DNA from: Henriciella sp.
GTDB taxonomy: Bacteria > Pseudomonadota > Alphaproteobacteria > Caulobacterales > Hyphomonadaceae
Assembly: GCF_029936995.1 (NCBI RefSeq)
Contig: NZ_JAPYRE010000003.1
Coordinates: 310,001-374,000, forward strand
Length of the DNA stretch: 64,000 nucleotides
Direction: 5' to 3'
Under the pieces are notes generated by a model that did no database searches, had not been told where the DNA came from, and was given only the letters and a program-made list of their open reading frames with translations. Shown here piece by piece: positions 30,912 through 39,916 of the stretch (positions are counted from its first letter, which is position 1; the number at the start of each line of letters is the position of its first letter). Both the position numbers and the translations under genes were made by a program.

Positions 30912-30986
30912 GGAAGCTCAGTTTTCTTTCCTGTTATTCCTATCGGCTTGAAAGAGACTGTCACAAACCGTGAGCATTTCAAACGA

Positions 30987-31003
30987 TCTCTAACACTTAG
31001 AGA
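30987..31003. promoter_or_regulatory. Dyad-symmetric operator candidate between the acyl synthetase and lipA
   Basis: TCTCTAA and TTAGAGA form a perfect 7-base inverted repeat around CAC in the 151-base divergent gap. The arms are too AT-rich to be a likely terminator and the site is central between two starts, which suggests a dimeric repressor site. The regulator is not identifiable from sequence. Confidence 0.5.
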
Positions 31004-31062
31004 AATGCAGCCATGAGGAGTTGCAACTTGATGCCGGGCGCGCATGAGTCCATTTAGGGGGC

Positions 31063-32010
31063 ATGGTCACACTAATAGACGGCAAACAGAAGATCAGGCA
31101 TCCGGAGAAGCGTAACCGCCCGGATACGCCTGTTTTGCGTAAACCAGACTGGATTCGGGTAAAGGCCCCAACAAGTAAAGGCTTTGCCGAGACGCAGGAA
31201 ATCGTCCGCTCCAAGGGGCTTGTAACTGTCTGTCAGGAGGCGGGTTGCCCAAACATTGGCGAATGCTGGACGAAGAAGCACGCCACAATGATGATTCTGG
31301 GCGAAGTCTGCACTCGCGCCTGTTCCTTCTGCAACGTATCAACCGGCCGGCCTGCGCCTGTCGACCATGATGAGCCACGCCGTGTGGCCGAAGCCGTTGC
31401 CGAAATGGGGCTAAACCACGTTGTTATCACCTCGGTTGACCGGGACGATCTGGAAGATGGTGGCGCCATACATTTCGTTGAGGTGATCGAGGCAATCCGC
31501 AAGGCGTCTCCCGGTACAACAATCGAGATTCTGACCCCGGACTTTCTGCGCAAGGATGGCTGGGAGAACCGGGTGATTGACGCCCGGCCGGATGTGTTCA
31601 ACCACAATATCGAGACCGTCCCGAGCCTGTATCTGTCCATCCGCCCTGGGGCGCGGTATTATCACTCCATCAGGCTTCTTGAACGTGTAAAGCAGAGAGA
31701 TCCTAACTCTTTCACGAAATCCGGCCTGATGGTGGGGCTGGGAGAAACGAAAGAGGAAGTGATGCAGGTCATGGATGACATGAGATCTGCCGGCATCGAT
31801 TTTCTGACGATCGGCCAATACCTCCAGCCGACCCGCAAGCATGCCGCTGTGGATCGGTTCGTCACGCCTGAAGAGTTCCAGTCCCTGGAGGAGATTGCGC
31901 GGTCGAAGGGCTTCCTCATGGTTTCGGCGTCACCGCTTACGCGGTCGAGCTATCATGCGGGCGAGGATTTCGAGAAGCTGAAGGCTGCACGCCTGGCCGC
32001 AAACGGGTAA
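31063..32010 (+). CDS. lipA: Lipoyl synthase
   Basis: Radical-SAM enzyme inserting two sulfurs into octanoyl groups on lipoyl domains such as those of PdhB and PdhC. The auxiliary cluster ligands are Cys57, Cys62 and Cys68 ([12 protein letters not shown]), and the radical-SAM Cys83, Cys87 and Cys90 (CTRACSFC); the closing Arg-Ser-Ser is in [11 protein letters not shown]. The 315-residue length is normal. The start has AGGGGG directly upstream. It is followed after five bases by a COQ10-like gene. Confidence 0.97.
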   Translation: MVTLIDGKQKIRHPEKRNRPDTPVLRKPDWIRVKAPTSKGFAETQEIVRSKGLVTVCQEAGCPNIGECWTKKHATMMILGEVCTRACSFCNVSTGRPAPVDHDEPRRVAEAVAEMGLNHVVITSVDRDDLEDGGAIHFVEVIEAIRKASPGTTIEILTPDFLRKDGWENRVIDARPDVFNHNIETVPSLYLSIRPGARYYHSIRLLERVKQRDPNSFTKSGLMVGLGETKEEVMQVMDDMRSAGIDFLTIGQYLQPTRKHAAVDRFVTPEEFQSLEEIARSKGFLMVSASPLTRSSYHAGEDFEKLKAARLAANG

Positions 32011-32015
32011 GCGCT

Positions 32016-32474
32016 TTGCCGAGACTTTCGAAAACGGTAACAATACCGCACGATCCAGATAACGTTTTTGATCTGGTTGCGGATATTGAGCGCTATCCTG
32101 ATTTCATAAAATGGATCAGGTCCATGAAAGTCACCACGGCTCCCTCCGCGGGTCCTGTTCGGAAGTGCCGGGGGGAGGCTGATGTGGGCTTCAAAGGGTT
32201 TTCGGAGCGGTTCGCCACAGATGTGGCCGCTAATGCTGAAGCGAGGACTATTGAGGTGTCTCTGGCCCGGGGGCCATTCAAGAAGCTGCAGAACCAGTGG
32301 AAGATGCGGGCAGATGGGGCAGGCTCGACACTGATTGACTTCTATATTGACTATGAGTTCAGGAATCCTGTGCTGGCGCTTCTTGCCCGGGCAAACACCG
32401 ATCTTGCCGTTAACCGGATCATGAAGGCCTTTAAGGACGAGGCCGAACGGCGCTACGGAGCCAAGGCAGTTTAG
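32016..32474 (+). CDS. COQ10/RatA-family polyketide-cyclase-like protein
   Basis: A START-like hydrophobic-cavity protein of 152 residues. N-terminal PHDPDNVFDLVADIERYPDF and the closing region LALLARANTDLAVNRIMKAF match the COQ10 family of coenzyme-Q-binding proteins. Some relatives were named RatA toxins. It starts with TTG shortly after lipA, so co-expression is likely, fitting a respiratory role. It overlaps convergent cinA by four bases. The ubiquinone role is the more likely in alphaproteobacteria. Confidence 0.85.
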   Translation: MPRLSKTVTIPHDPDNVFDLVADIERYPDFIKWIRSMKVTTAPSAGPVRKCRGEADVGFKGFSERFATDVAANAEARTIEVSLARGPFKKLQNQWKMRADGAGSTLIDFYIDYEFRNPVLALLARANTDLAVNRIMKAFKDEAERRYGAKAV

Positions 32475-32962
32475 GGAATTTGCTTCCGGATCATATCGAG
32501 TGCGGTTTCCAGCGTCGCCATGCGAACTTCATGGCGGCCAATGTCACCAAAATAGCAGGCTTCGTGCAGTACAGCCTTGTTTTCACGTGCGCAGGCAATG
32601 TGAACTGTCCCAACAGGCTTCATAGGTGTGCCGCCACCCGGGCCTGCCACGCCCGTTATGGCGAGGGAGAGATTTGCGCGGCTATTTTCCAGCGCCCCCT
32701 CGGCCATAAGACGGGCTACGCCCTCTGAAACAGCGCCATAATCCGCGATTATGTCACCGGCGACACCAAGCATTTCCTGTTTGGAGCGGTTTGAGTACGT
32801 CACAAAGCCTCGCTCGAGCACCTCTGAGGAGCCAGAGAATTCTGTAAACAGGGCCGCGAGCAGGCCACCGGTACAGGACTCCGCTGTTGCGATTTTTACA
32901 CGCCGCTCGCGCGCTTCATCCATGACGAGCAGACAGAGGTTGCGAAGTTTTTCCGGGTACAT
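32471..32962 (-). CDS. CinA-family nicotinamide-nucleotide amidohydrolase
   Basis: Stand-alone CinA C-terminal domain, predicted to hydrolyse NMN to nicotinate mononucleotide and so recycle the pyridine ring of NAD. The catalytic motif is IATAESCTGGLLAALFTEF, then GFVTYSNRSKQEMLGV and AITGVAGPGGGTPMKPVGTV. ATG at 32962 has AGGA about eight bases upstream; a TTG 15 bases earlier is less likely. About 163 residues. It follows ispDF by 20 bases on the same strand. Confidence 0.92.
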   Translation of the reverse strand: MYPEKLRNLCLLVMDEARERRVKIATAESCTGGLLAALFTEFSGSSEVLERGFVTYSNRSKQEMLGVAGDIIADYGAVSEGVARLMAEGALENSRANLSLAITGVAGPGGGTPMKPVGTVHIACARENKAVLHEACYFGDIGRHEVRMATLETALDMIRKQIP

Positions 32963-32982
32963 GACGTGTCCTTGCAATTTGT

Positions 32983-34128
32983 CTAGCGGCTTAACATGAC
33001 AATAGCCTGTGCGGCGATACCCTCCTGGCGGCCGGTAAAGCCAAGCCCTTCGGTAGTCGTGGCCTTGATACTTATCCGCCCCGTATCGACGCCGAGAATA
33101 CTGGCCGTGAGTTCCTGCATCTGTTGGCGATGCGGCTTGATTTTCGGCGTCTCGCAGATGAGCGTGAGGTCTGCATTGGTAACCGCCCAGCCTTGTTCAG
33201 CGGCAAGGTGCGCTGCATGGCGCAGAAACGTGTCAGATGAAGCGCCTTTCCATTTATCGTCGCTCGGCGGAAAGTGATCCCCAAGATCCCCGAGTGCCAG
33301 AGCACCGAAGATTGCGTCTGTCAGCGCGTGCCATCCAACGTCGGCATCGGAATGGCCCGAAAGAGCTTTTGTGTGCGGCACGCTGACACCGCAAAGTGTA
33401 ACGGAATCGCCTTCGGCAAAACCGTGAACATCAAAGCCTGTGCCTGTCCTGAACTCTGGCTGGCTTGAGTGCGTCAAAAGTTTCTCCAGAATATCGAAAT
33501 CTTCCTCGTAAGTGATTTTGTGGAGCTTTCCATTGCCCCTGACCAGCTCCACGTGGGCTCCGTGAGATTCAACTGCGGCAAGATCGTCCACATGGCCGCC
33601 CGACAAGTTGCTCAGGGCCTTTTCAATGAGGCCGACCCGGAAGGCTTGTGGTGTCTGGACGCGAAACAGGCCATCTCGGGGAATATCTCGTAATGTCTTG
33701 TCGTTCTTATGCTTGAGGGCGTCCGAGACAGGTAGTGCAGGTGCGGCTGCATCCGCGTTGGTGAGTGCCGTGAGGAGGGAATCAATCATTCTTGAGTCGA
33801 TTCCCGGTCTCGCAGCATCATGGATGAGGACGATATCATCATTGGCGGCGTCCAGGGCGGTGATGCCGTTCAGGACCGACTCGGAGCGAGTGTTGCCGCC
33901 GCGAACCTTCAGGATGCTCGCGTCGTAATCATTCAAGGCCTTCAGCCCGGATCTGGCTTCCTCGGCAGGAAGTACAACGGCCACTGTGGACACGGTTGAA
34001 TGTTCAAGAAATGCGTCAACTGACCAGAGAAAGATGGGTTTTCCGGCGAGTGTTTCAAACTGTTTCGGCAGGGCGCGTCCCGTACGGGTTCCCTGGCCGG
34101 CTGCGACGATAACGGCATGCACTTTCAT
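32983..34128 (-). CDS. ispDF: Bifunctional IspD/IspF isoprenoid enzyme
   Basis: Combines MEP cytidylyltransferase (IspD) and MEcPP synthase (IspF), two non-consecutive steps of the MEP pathway, in one 381-residue chain. IspD occupies about 1-220, with VIVAAGQGTRTGRALPKQF and IHDAARPGIDSRM. IspF runs from about 225 with the metal ligands of GTGFDVHGF, SGHSDADVGWHAL and LGDLGDHFPPSD. ATG at 34128 begins MKVHAVIVAAGQG; an upstream in-frame start would overlap the dusB promoter. The fusion is a regular alphaproteobacterial trait. Confidence 0.96.
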   Translation of the reverse strand: MKVHAVIVAAGQGTRTGRALPKQFETLAGKPIFLWSVDAFLEHSTVSTVAVVLPAEEARSGLKALNDYDASILKVRGGNTRSESVLNGITALDAANDDIVLIHDAARPGIDSRMIDSLLTALTNADAAAPALPVSDALKHKNDKTLRDIPRDGLFRVQTPQAFRVGLIEKALSNLSGGHVDDLAAVESHGAHVELVRGNGKLHKITYEEDFDILEKLLTHSSQPEFRTGTGFDVHGFAEGDSVTLCGVSVPHTKALSGHSDADVGWHALTDAIFGALALGDLGDHFPPSDDKWKGASSDTFLRHAAHLAAEQGWAVTNADLTLICETPKIKPHRQQMQELTASILGVDTGRISIKATTTEGLGFTGRQEGIAAQAIVMLSR

Positions 34129-34240
34129 ACATGAAGCCAATAAGCCCGCTGATGCAGTATGGCCACAGCTTTCAGGGAAGACTGCACAATTCACGCAGCA
34201 CGCCTATTGTGCACGATCAAAATATGATTGAAAAATAAGC

Positions 34241-35236
34241 ATGGCAGAAGTGCACAACATTCAGGCAGAGCGCGTTTGGCTGGCCCCGATGTCCGGTTCA
34301 ACAGATGCTGCTTTCCGCCGCCAGGCCGTTCGCTTCGGAGCGCCCGCCGTGGTGTCCGAAATGGTTGCGGGCGAGGCGCTTGCGCGGTCCCGGCCTGATA
34401 TGGTGCGGCGTACATGCCGACATGAAGGCAAAGGCCGCTGGATTGTACAGCTGGCTGCCAGGCGCCCGGAAGACATGAGGCTGGGGGCGCAGTTGCTTGT
34501 AGATGCGGGGGTCGACCAGATCGACATCAATATGGGGTGCCCGTCACGACAGGTGACAGGAGGTGCATCGGGTTCGGCTCTCATGAAAGAGCCGGATCTG
34601 GCGCGTTCAATTATTGATGCGGCTCTTGAGGGAGGTCAGGGGACCCCTGTTTCGCTGAAAATGCGGCTCGGCTGGGACCATGAGATGCTGAATGCGCCGG
34701 AGCTGGCTCGTCAGGCCGAGCGTGCTGGTGTCGTCATGATTACTGTTCATGGAAGGACACGCTGCCAGTTTTACAAGGGCGTGGCAGACTGGCGGCGAAT
34801 AGCAGATAGCGTGAACGCCGTATCAGTGCCAGTCATCGCCAATGGTGATATCTCCGGTATAGACGATGCGCGTACAGCCCTGACGGAGTCCGGGGCTTAT
34901 GGCGTCATGATCGGGCGAAACGCTATGGGGCAGCCCTGGTTGCTGGGGCAGGTGGCCGCAGAGCTTGAGGGCCGTGCATATACGCAGCCGGATGAGCGGA
35001 CCCAGCTCGACAGTCTCCTTAGCCAGATTGAGGACAGCCAGTCTCTTTATGGCAGCGAGCTGGGCTTGCGCATTGTGCGCAAACATATTTCGGCGGCTAT
35101 CGATAAGCTTGATCGCCCTTGGGGTGAAACGGCGCGGCGTGCTGCCCGCTCACATGCGTGCCAGATGGAAAACGCACCAGCTCTTATAAATTTTCTGACC
35201 GATGTGTTTCTCGAAAATAGAGAGGTGGCGGCTTGA
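34241..35236 (+). CDS. dusB: tRNA-dihydrouridine synthase (DusB/NifR3)
   Basis: FMN-dependent reduction of uridines in tRNA. The barrel contains LAPMSGSTDAAFRR, the catalytic Cys in DINMGCPSRQVTGG, TVHGRTR and VIANGDISGIDDA. It is 331 residues. This is the gene called nifR3 upstream of ntrBC in many proteobacteria, and here its stop overlaps the TTG start of ntrB, so transcription with the nitrogen genes is likely. Confidence 0.95.
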   Translation: MAEVHNIQAERVWLAPMSGSTDAAFRRQAVRFGAPAVVSEMVAGEALARSRPDMVRRTCRHEGKGRWIVQLAARRPEDMRLGAQLLVDAGVDQIDINMGCPSRQVTGGASGSALMKEPDLARSIIDAALEGGQGTPVSLKMRLGWDHEMLNAPELARQAERAGVVMITVHGRTRCQFYKGVADWRRIADSVNAVSVPVIANGDISGIDDARTALTESGAYGVMIGRNAMGQPWLLGQVAAELEGRAYTQPDERTQLDSLLSQIEDSQSLYGSELGLRIVRKHISAAIDKLDRPWGETARRAARSHACQMENAPALINFLTDVFLENREVAA

Positions 35237-36285
35237 GCCTGGCGCTAAATCTATCGGATCTTGCTCCGCTCGCCTTGTTTCAGATTGATCCGCGGCGACG
35301 GATCGATGCGGCCAATACGGAAGCGCAGATGTTGCTCGGACATTCCGAGATGGTTCTGCGTGGCAAGGCGTTAAGTGAATTCATCTACCATGACTCTCCG
35401 CTATTCGAGATGCTGGACCGGGTCTTTGAGGAAGAGGGAGATGTGAGCGCCCACGGCGTCACTATATCTGGGCCGGCAATGGCCGGAAGCAGGACATTCG
35501 ACATCAAATTACGACCTGTGCCACCTCATGGTGTCATCGTGGCGGTTACGGAAGCGATTTCACGTGACCCGTCGCACGGTGCCATCGGTATTTCGGGGTT
35601 TGGCCGGATCTTGGGGCATGAGGTCAAGAATCCGCTAGCGGGTATATCCGGTGCGGCACAGCTTCTAATGAGGAATGCAACAGAAGAACAGGCGCCACTA
35701 CTGGGGGTCATCAGAAGTGAAGCGAGCCGCATAGAGAGGCTTATCTCCCGGCTGTCAGCCTTTGAGCTCTTTTCTTCGCCACGGCGCGACCGCTTCAACA
35801 TTCATGCGCTGCTGGACAAGGTCATCATGGCCGAAGAGGCCGCGAATGGCGGGAGTGTTCTCATCAAGCGGGCCTATGATCCTTCCTTGCCTGAAATTCT
35901 CGGAGATGAGGATCATCTGCACGAAGCTTTCCAGAATATCGTCCGCAATGCTGCTGAAGCCGCAAGTGAGTCGGAAGGGCAGGGGCAGGTTACGCTTCAG
36001 ACCGCATTCGAAACAGGCTTTGCCTTCTCCAGAGCGCGAAATGCCAAACGACTCCAACGGGCCATCCGCGTGACTGTCGAGGACAATGGCAGCGGAATTT
36101 CCCCTAGATCACGAGAGCAGATGTTCGACATGTTTTCGTCGACGAAAGCGGGTGGCAGGGGGCTTGGCCTGAGCGTGGTGTCAGAAGTGATCGCTGCTCA
36201 TGATGGGCGCATAAAAGTCGATAGCAGGCCGGGGCAAACACGGTTTTCCGTGTTCCTGCCGATGAAACGGGATACCCATACATGA
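35233..36285 (+). CDS. ntrB: Nitrogen regulation sensor kinase NtrB
   Basis: Cytoplasmic histidine kinase/phosphatase controlling NtrC in response to PII. PAS domain (about 10-120), HisKA with His129 in LGHEVKNPLAGISGAAQLL, and ATPase boxes FQNIVRNAAEAA, VEDNGSGIS and GGRGLGLSVVSEV. Its TTG start lies in the TTGA junction with dusB, and the stop overlaps ntrC as ATGA. No membrane segments. 350 residues, typical. Confidence 0.95.
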   Translation: MSLALNLSDLAPLALFQIDPRRRIDAANTEAQMLLGHSEMVLRGKALSEFIYHDSPLFEMLDRVFEEEGDVSAHGVTISGPAMAGSRTFDIKLRPVPPHGVIVAVTEAISRDPSHGAIGISGFGRILGHEVKNPLAGISGAAQLLMRNATEEQAPLLGVIRSEASRIERLISRLSAFELFSSPRRDRFNIHALLDKVIMAEEAANGGSVLIKRAYDPSLPEILGDEDHLHEAFQNIVRNAAEAASESEGQGQVTLQTAFETGFAFSRARNAKRLQRAIRVTVEDNGSGISPRSREQMFDMFSSTKAGGRGLGLSVVSEVIAAHDGRIKVDSRPGQTRFSVFLPMKRDTHT

Positions 36286-37646
36286 GTCAGAAGACGATCC
36301 TTCTTGCAGAGGACGATGCGAGTATCCGCCTAGTCGTGAATCAAACTCTTGTGACCGCGGGCTATCAGGTCCGCGCTACGAGCTCTGCGGATGCACTGGA
36401 GCGTTGGATACGTAACGGCGAAGGAGATGTCGTTGTTACGGACGTGTATCTGGGAGACACCGCCATTTTCGAGCTTCTTCCATCAATAAAGCTTGCTCGG
36501 CCGGAATTGCCCGTGATCGTCATGAGTGGTCAGAATACGATCCTGACGGCGGCTTCGGCAGCTCGGCACGGTGTTTTCGATTATCTCCCGAAACCTTTCG
36601 ACATCGACCAGTTGACCAGTCTTGTAGGGCGCGCACTGAAGAGTCCGTCGAAAAAGGAAGCCGCGACCAAGGTTTCAGGTGCTGAGTCTGAGACAAATCT
36701 GCCCCTGATCGGCCGCTCGGATCCGATGCAGGAAGTTTACCGCATCATATCGCGGGTCATGAATACTGACCTTACGGTTCTGATCGAAGGCGAGTCAGGG
36801 ACAGGCAAGGAACTTGCGGCCCGCGCGATCCATCAGCTTGGATCGGGCAAGGAGGGCGTTTTCAAGGCTCTGGACCTCGCCGCCATGCCGACCGAGCAGA
36901 TCAGCCGTGACCTGTTTGGCACTGAAGATGACCCCGGTATCGCCTTTCAGGAAGAGGCGACTCTTTACTTGGATGAGATTGGAGACCTGCCGGCCGAGGC
37001 ACAGACCCAACTTGTAAAACTCATGAGAGAAGCCGGAGGTGCGCGCATCATTGCATCCACCCGGCAACCGCTCGCCAAGCTTGTCGATGAAGGGCATTTC
37101 CGCGAGGATCTCTTTTACCGGATCAATGTTGTTCGCATCTACATGCCACCGCTTCGTCAGCGCAAAGAGGACATACCGGAACTCGTGAAGGCATTCCTCT
37201 TGCGGGCGCAACGTAAGGGGCTGGCGACCAAGCAGATTGAACCCTCCGCAATGGACCTGATGCTGGCTTATGACTGGCCGGGCAATGTGCGCGAACTTGA
37301 AAACCTGATCATGCGTCTGGCGGCGCTAAGCCCGGATGCAGTGATCTCCCAGCGCGATATCGAGCGGGAGCTGCGTGCAGAGGCGCTAAAGGATATCTCT
37401 TCAAACACAACGTTCGAGAAGGAGGTTGAAACCCTCCTGCATCGTTATGTGATGGCTGATCTATTGAAGGCTTCCCCAGATGACGGGCGGATACATCAGG
37501 ATGTCATGGAGCAGGTCGAAAGACCACTGATCAAGCTGGCCCTTTCTGTCACGTCGGGCAACAAGTTGCGGACGGCTGCTTTGCTTGGGGTGAACAGAAA
37601 CACACTCCGCGCGCGCATCAATTCTCTCGGTTTGGCAGACGACTGA
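36282..37646 (+). CDS. ntrC: NtrC response regulator lacking the GAFTGA loop
   Basis: Nitrogen response regulator. Receiver (1-120) with Asp11, Asp12, phosphoacceptor Asp54 and Lys104; AAA+ domain with Walker A GESGTGKE (170-177), Walker B LYLDEIGD and the FREDLFYRINVV arginine region; C-terminal helix-turn-helix LRTAALLGVNRNTLRARI. Between DLFGTED and the Walker B the loop is shortened and GAFTGA, needed to contact sigma-54, is absent, the region reading DDPGIAFQEEA. Rhodobacter and, as I recall, Caulobacter NtrC share this loss; the former acts with sigma-70 polymerase. 454 residues. Confidence 0.95.
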   Translation: MSQKTILLAEDDASIRLVVNQTLVTAGYQVRATSSADALERWIRNGEGDVVVTDVYLGDTAIFELLPSIKLARPELPVIVMSGQNTILTAASAARHGVFDYLPKPFDIDQLTSLVGRALKSPSKKEAATKVSGAESETNLPLIGRSDPMQEVYRIISRVMNTDLTVLIEGESGTGKELAARAIHQLGSGKEGVFKALDLAAMPTEQISRDLFGTEDDPGIAFQEEATLYLDEIGDLPAEAQTQLVKLMREAGGARIIASTRQPLAKLVDEGHFREDLFYRINVVRIYMPPLRQRKEDIPELVKAFLLRAQRKGLATKQIEPSAMDLMLAYDWPGNVRELENLIMRLAALSPDAVISQRDIERELRAEALKDISSNTTFEKEVETLLHRYVMADLLKASPDDGRIHQDVMEQVERPLIKLALSVTSGNKLRTAALLGVNRNTLRARINSLGLADD

Positions 37647-37720
37647 TTGACCTGAGGGCAAACTGTTGCTCTAAAACCGCAGTGTTGCCGTTTGGGCACA
37701 GATGCTGCGCGAGGTAAAGT

Positions 37721-39916
37721 TTGGTCGGCTTCCTGAAGGCGAACAATACCCAGTCCGGCTGGCGGCTGTTCCAGTGGCTGTTTCTTGTGGCCGCCTTTCT
37801 CGCTGTGACCGTAACATTCGTTGCGGTTTCGGACATGGACCCAATCGATCCTGTCAGTCGGGACGTCCAAGTCCTGCTGATCGTGAATACAGCGATCATC
37901 GGCATCCTCGCGCTGATCATTATCCAGCGGTACATCGCGACTCGCACGGCCAAGCGCGGGGAAGGCGGGGCCAGGCTTGCACGTCGTTTTCTGCTTCTTT
38001 TCGGTTTGTCAGCCGCTATCCCGGCACTTGTCGTTTCGCTTTTCCTCTGGGCAGCGATTTCGCGAGGATTTGACACGTGGTTTGGTGAGCGGATCGTGAC
38101 CCTTGTCGAGCAGACGGCTGCCGTGGCGCAGGAGAATGTCGAGGAGTACAGCGATGTTCTCGAAGAAGACACGCGGCTGATGGCGAAGGACGTGAACAAT
38201 GCACTCGAAGGCCTGACAGAAGATCCTGACAGGTTTGCCTCCTATCTCGGCATTCAGGCCTATGTGCGCAATATGCCGGCAGCTTATGTTATCGACAGGA
38301 ATGGTATTCCGCTCGCTATTGGCGAGAATACAGGCGGCAGCGGTTTCTATCGCGAACCTACTGAAAGCATGTTTGACGAAGCAGACACGGGTGAAGTCAT
38401 CCTCTCGCTTCAGGAAAGTGAAGGCTTTGCAAGCTCGCTTATTCGCCTGCAGGGGATGCAGGATGTCTATCTCTACCTTGCAAAGCCTTTGGACCGGGAT
38501 GCATTCGCACGGTTGCGCCGGGCCGAGCAGGCGCTTGAGGAGTACCGTATCGCTGGAGAACTGAGCGCGCGGTCGCAGACTTTGTTTGTCGTAGCCTATG
38601 GTCAGATCGTGGCTCTTGTTCTGCTGCTTGCAATCCGTCTTGCGCTCGAGGCGGCAGGCCGGATCACAGGGCCGATCGGCCGCCTGGCTTATGGTGCCCA
38701 GTCTGTACGGGATGGCAATCTGGATGTGCGCGTACCACTGCCAAGCAGCAAGGATGAAGTCCGGGCGCTGACACGTTCGTTCAATGTCATGACAGAGCAG
38801 CTCGGCGCCCAGAGATCAGCCCTCATATCTGCACGGGAAGAAGCAGAGGATCGCCGGCTCTTTCTGGAAACGCTGCTGGAAGAAGTCAGCGCAGGTGTCG
38901 TGCGTGTTGATGAAAAGCTCTGTATCACGCTTGCAAATCCTTCAGCGCAGAAGCTTCTTGGTGTTGATGAGCCACTTGAGGGAAAGATCCTTAGCGATGT
39001 GGCTCCAGCATTCGAGAAATACACCTCCGATGTGATGGTGAGCGGGTATCCGATTGATGCTTCACTGGATGTGCACGAACCCAATGGGAACCGGCACTTC
39101 CGTCTCAAAGTGGCCAAGGATACGACGGGCGGGCTGGTGCTCACCTTTGATGACGCAACGCGCCTTGTGAACGCGCAGCGCCAACTGGCCTGGCGTGATG
39201 TGGCCCGACGGATCGCTCATGAAATCCGTAATCCGCTGACGCCAATCCAGCTGTCTGCAGAGCGGCTGCGGCGCAGGTATACCCGGTATGTACCAGAAGG
39301 CGACGTCGTGTTTGAGCGCTGTACCGATACGATCTTGCGTCAGGTCAACGATATCGGGCGTATGGTTGAAGAGTTTTCAGGTTTTGCCCGGATGCCGAAA
39401 CCGACCCTCAAGACGTTCAACCTCGCGACACTGCTTGATGAAACCGGCTTTGCGCAGCACGTCGTAAGCCCTGAGATACAGGTGGAGATTTCTCACACGC
39501 ATGAAACGTTGATCGTTTCCGGAGATGAACGGCTTCTCGCACAGGCAATTGGAAATATCGTGAAGAATGCCGCTGAGGCGATTGAGCGTCTGCCACAAGG
39601 CAGCGAAACACAGGGGCTGATTGAAATCACGACTGAGGATCAGGGGGACGCCGTCGAGATCGTAATTGAGGATAACGGTCCGGGCTTCCCCGAGGCGGCA
39701 TGGGATCGTTTGCTTGAACCTTATGTGACGACCCGCGAGAAAGGGACCGGCCTCGGTCTTGCTATCGTGAACCGTATCATCATGGACCATGGCGGGTCGA
39801 TCGTTCTGGAAAAACGACCGGATGGCATGCGTGGCGGACGGGTGAGAATTGTCCTGCCGAAGAAGACTGAACTTGCGGCGATGAGCGAAGCCGATAATGC
39901 GGAGGCTTACCAATGA
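37721..39916 (+). CDS. ntrY: Membrane sensor kinase NtrY
   Basis: Large nitrogen/redox-type sensor histidine kinase paired with NtrX. It has several membrane helices in the first 120 residues, a periplasmic domain (about 125-285), another helix (FVVAYGQIVALVLLLAI), a HAMP domain (GRLAYGAQSVRDGNLDVRVP), a PAS domain, HisKA with His500 in ARRIAHEIRNPLTPIQLSAE, and ATPase boxes IVKNAAEAIE, IEDNGPGFPE and EKGTGLGLAIV. The start is TTG with GAGG six bases upstream. 731 residues, normal. Stop overlaps ntrX as ATGA. Confidence 0.95.
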   Translation: MVGFLKANNTQSGWRLFQWLFLVAAFLAVTVTFVAVSDMDPIDPVSRDVQVLLIVNTAIIGILALIIIQRYIATRTAKRGEGGARLARRFLLLFGLSAAIPALVVSLFLWAAISRGFDTWFGERIVTLVEQTAAVAQENVEEYSDVLEEDTRLMAKDVNNALEGLTEDPDRFASYLGIQAYVRNMPAAYVIDRNGIPLAIGENTGGSGFYREPTESMFDEADTGEVILSLQESEGFASSLIRLQGMQDVYLYLAKPLDRDAFARLRRAEQALEEYRIAGELSARSQTLFVVAYGQIVALVLLLAIRLALEAAGRITGPIGRLAYGAQSVRDGNLDVRVPLPSSKDEVRALTRSFNVMTEQLGAQRSALISAREEAEDRRLFLETLLEEVSAGVVRVDEKLCITLANPSAQKLLGVDEPLEGKILSDVAPAFEKYTSDVMVSGYPIDASLDVHEPNGNRHFRLKVAKDTTGGLVLTFDDATRLVNAQRQLAWRDVARRIAHEIRNPLTPIQLSAERLRRRYTRYVPEGDVVFERCTDTILRQVNDIGRMVEEFSGFARMPKPTLKTFNLATLLDETGFAQHVVSPEIQVEISHTHETLIVSGDERLLAQAIGNIVKNAAEAIERLPQGSETQGLIEITTEDQGDAVEIVIEDNGPGFPEAAWDRLLEPYVTTREKGTGLGLAIVNRIIMDHGGSIVLEKRPDGMRGGRVRIVLPKKTELAAMSEADNAEAYQ

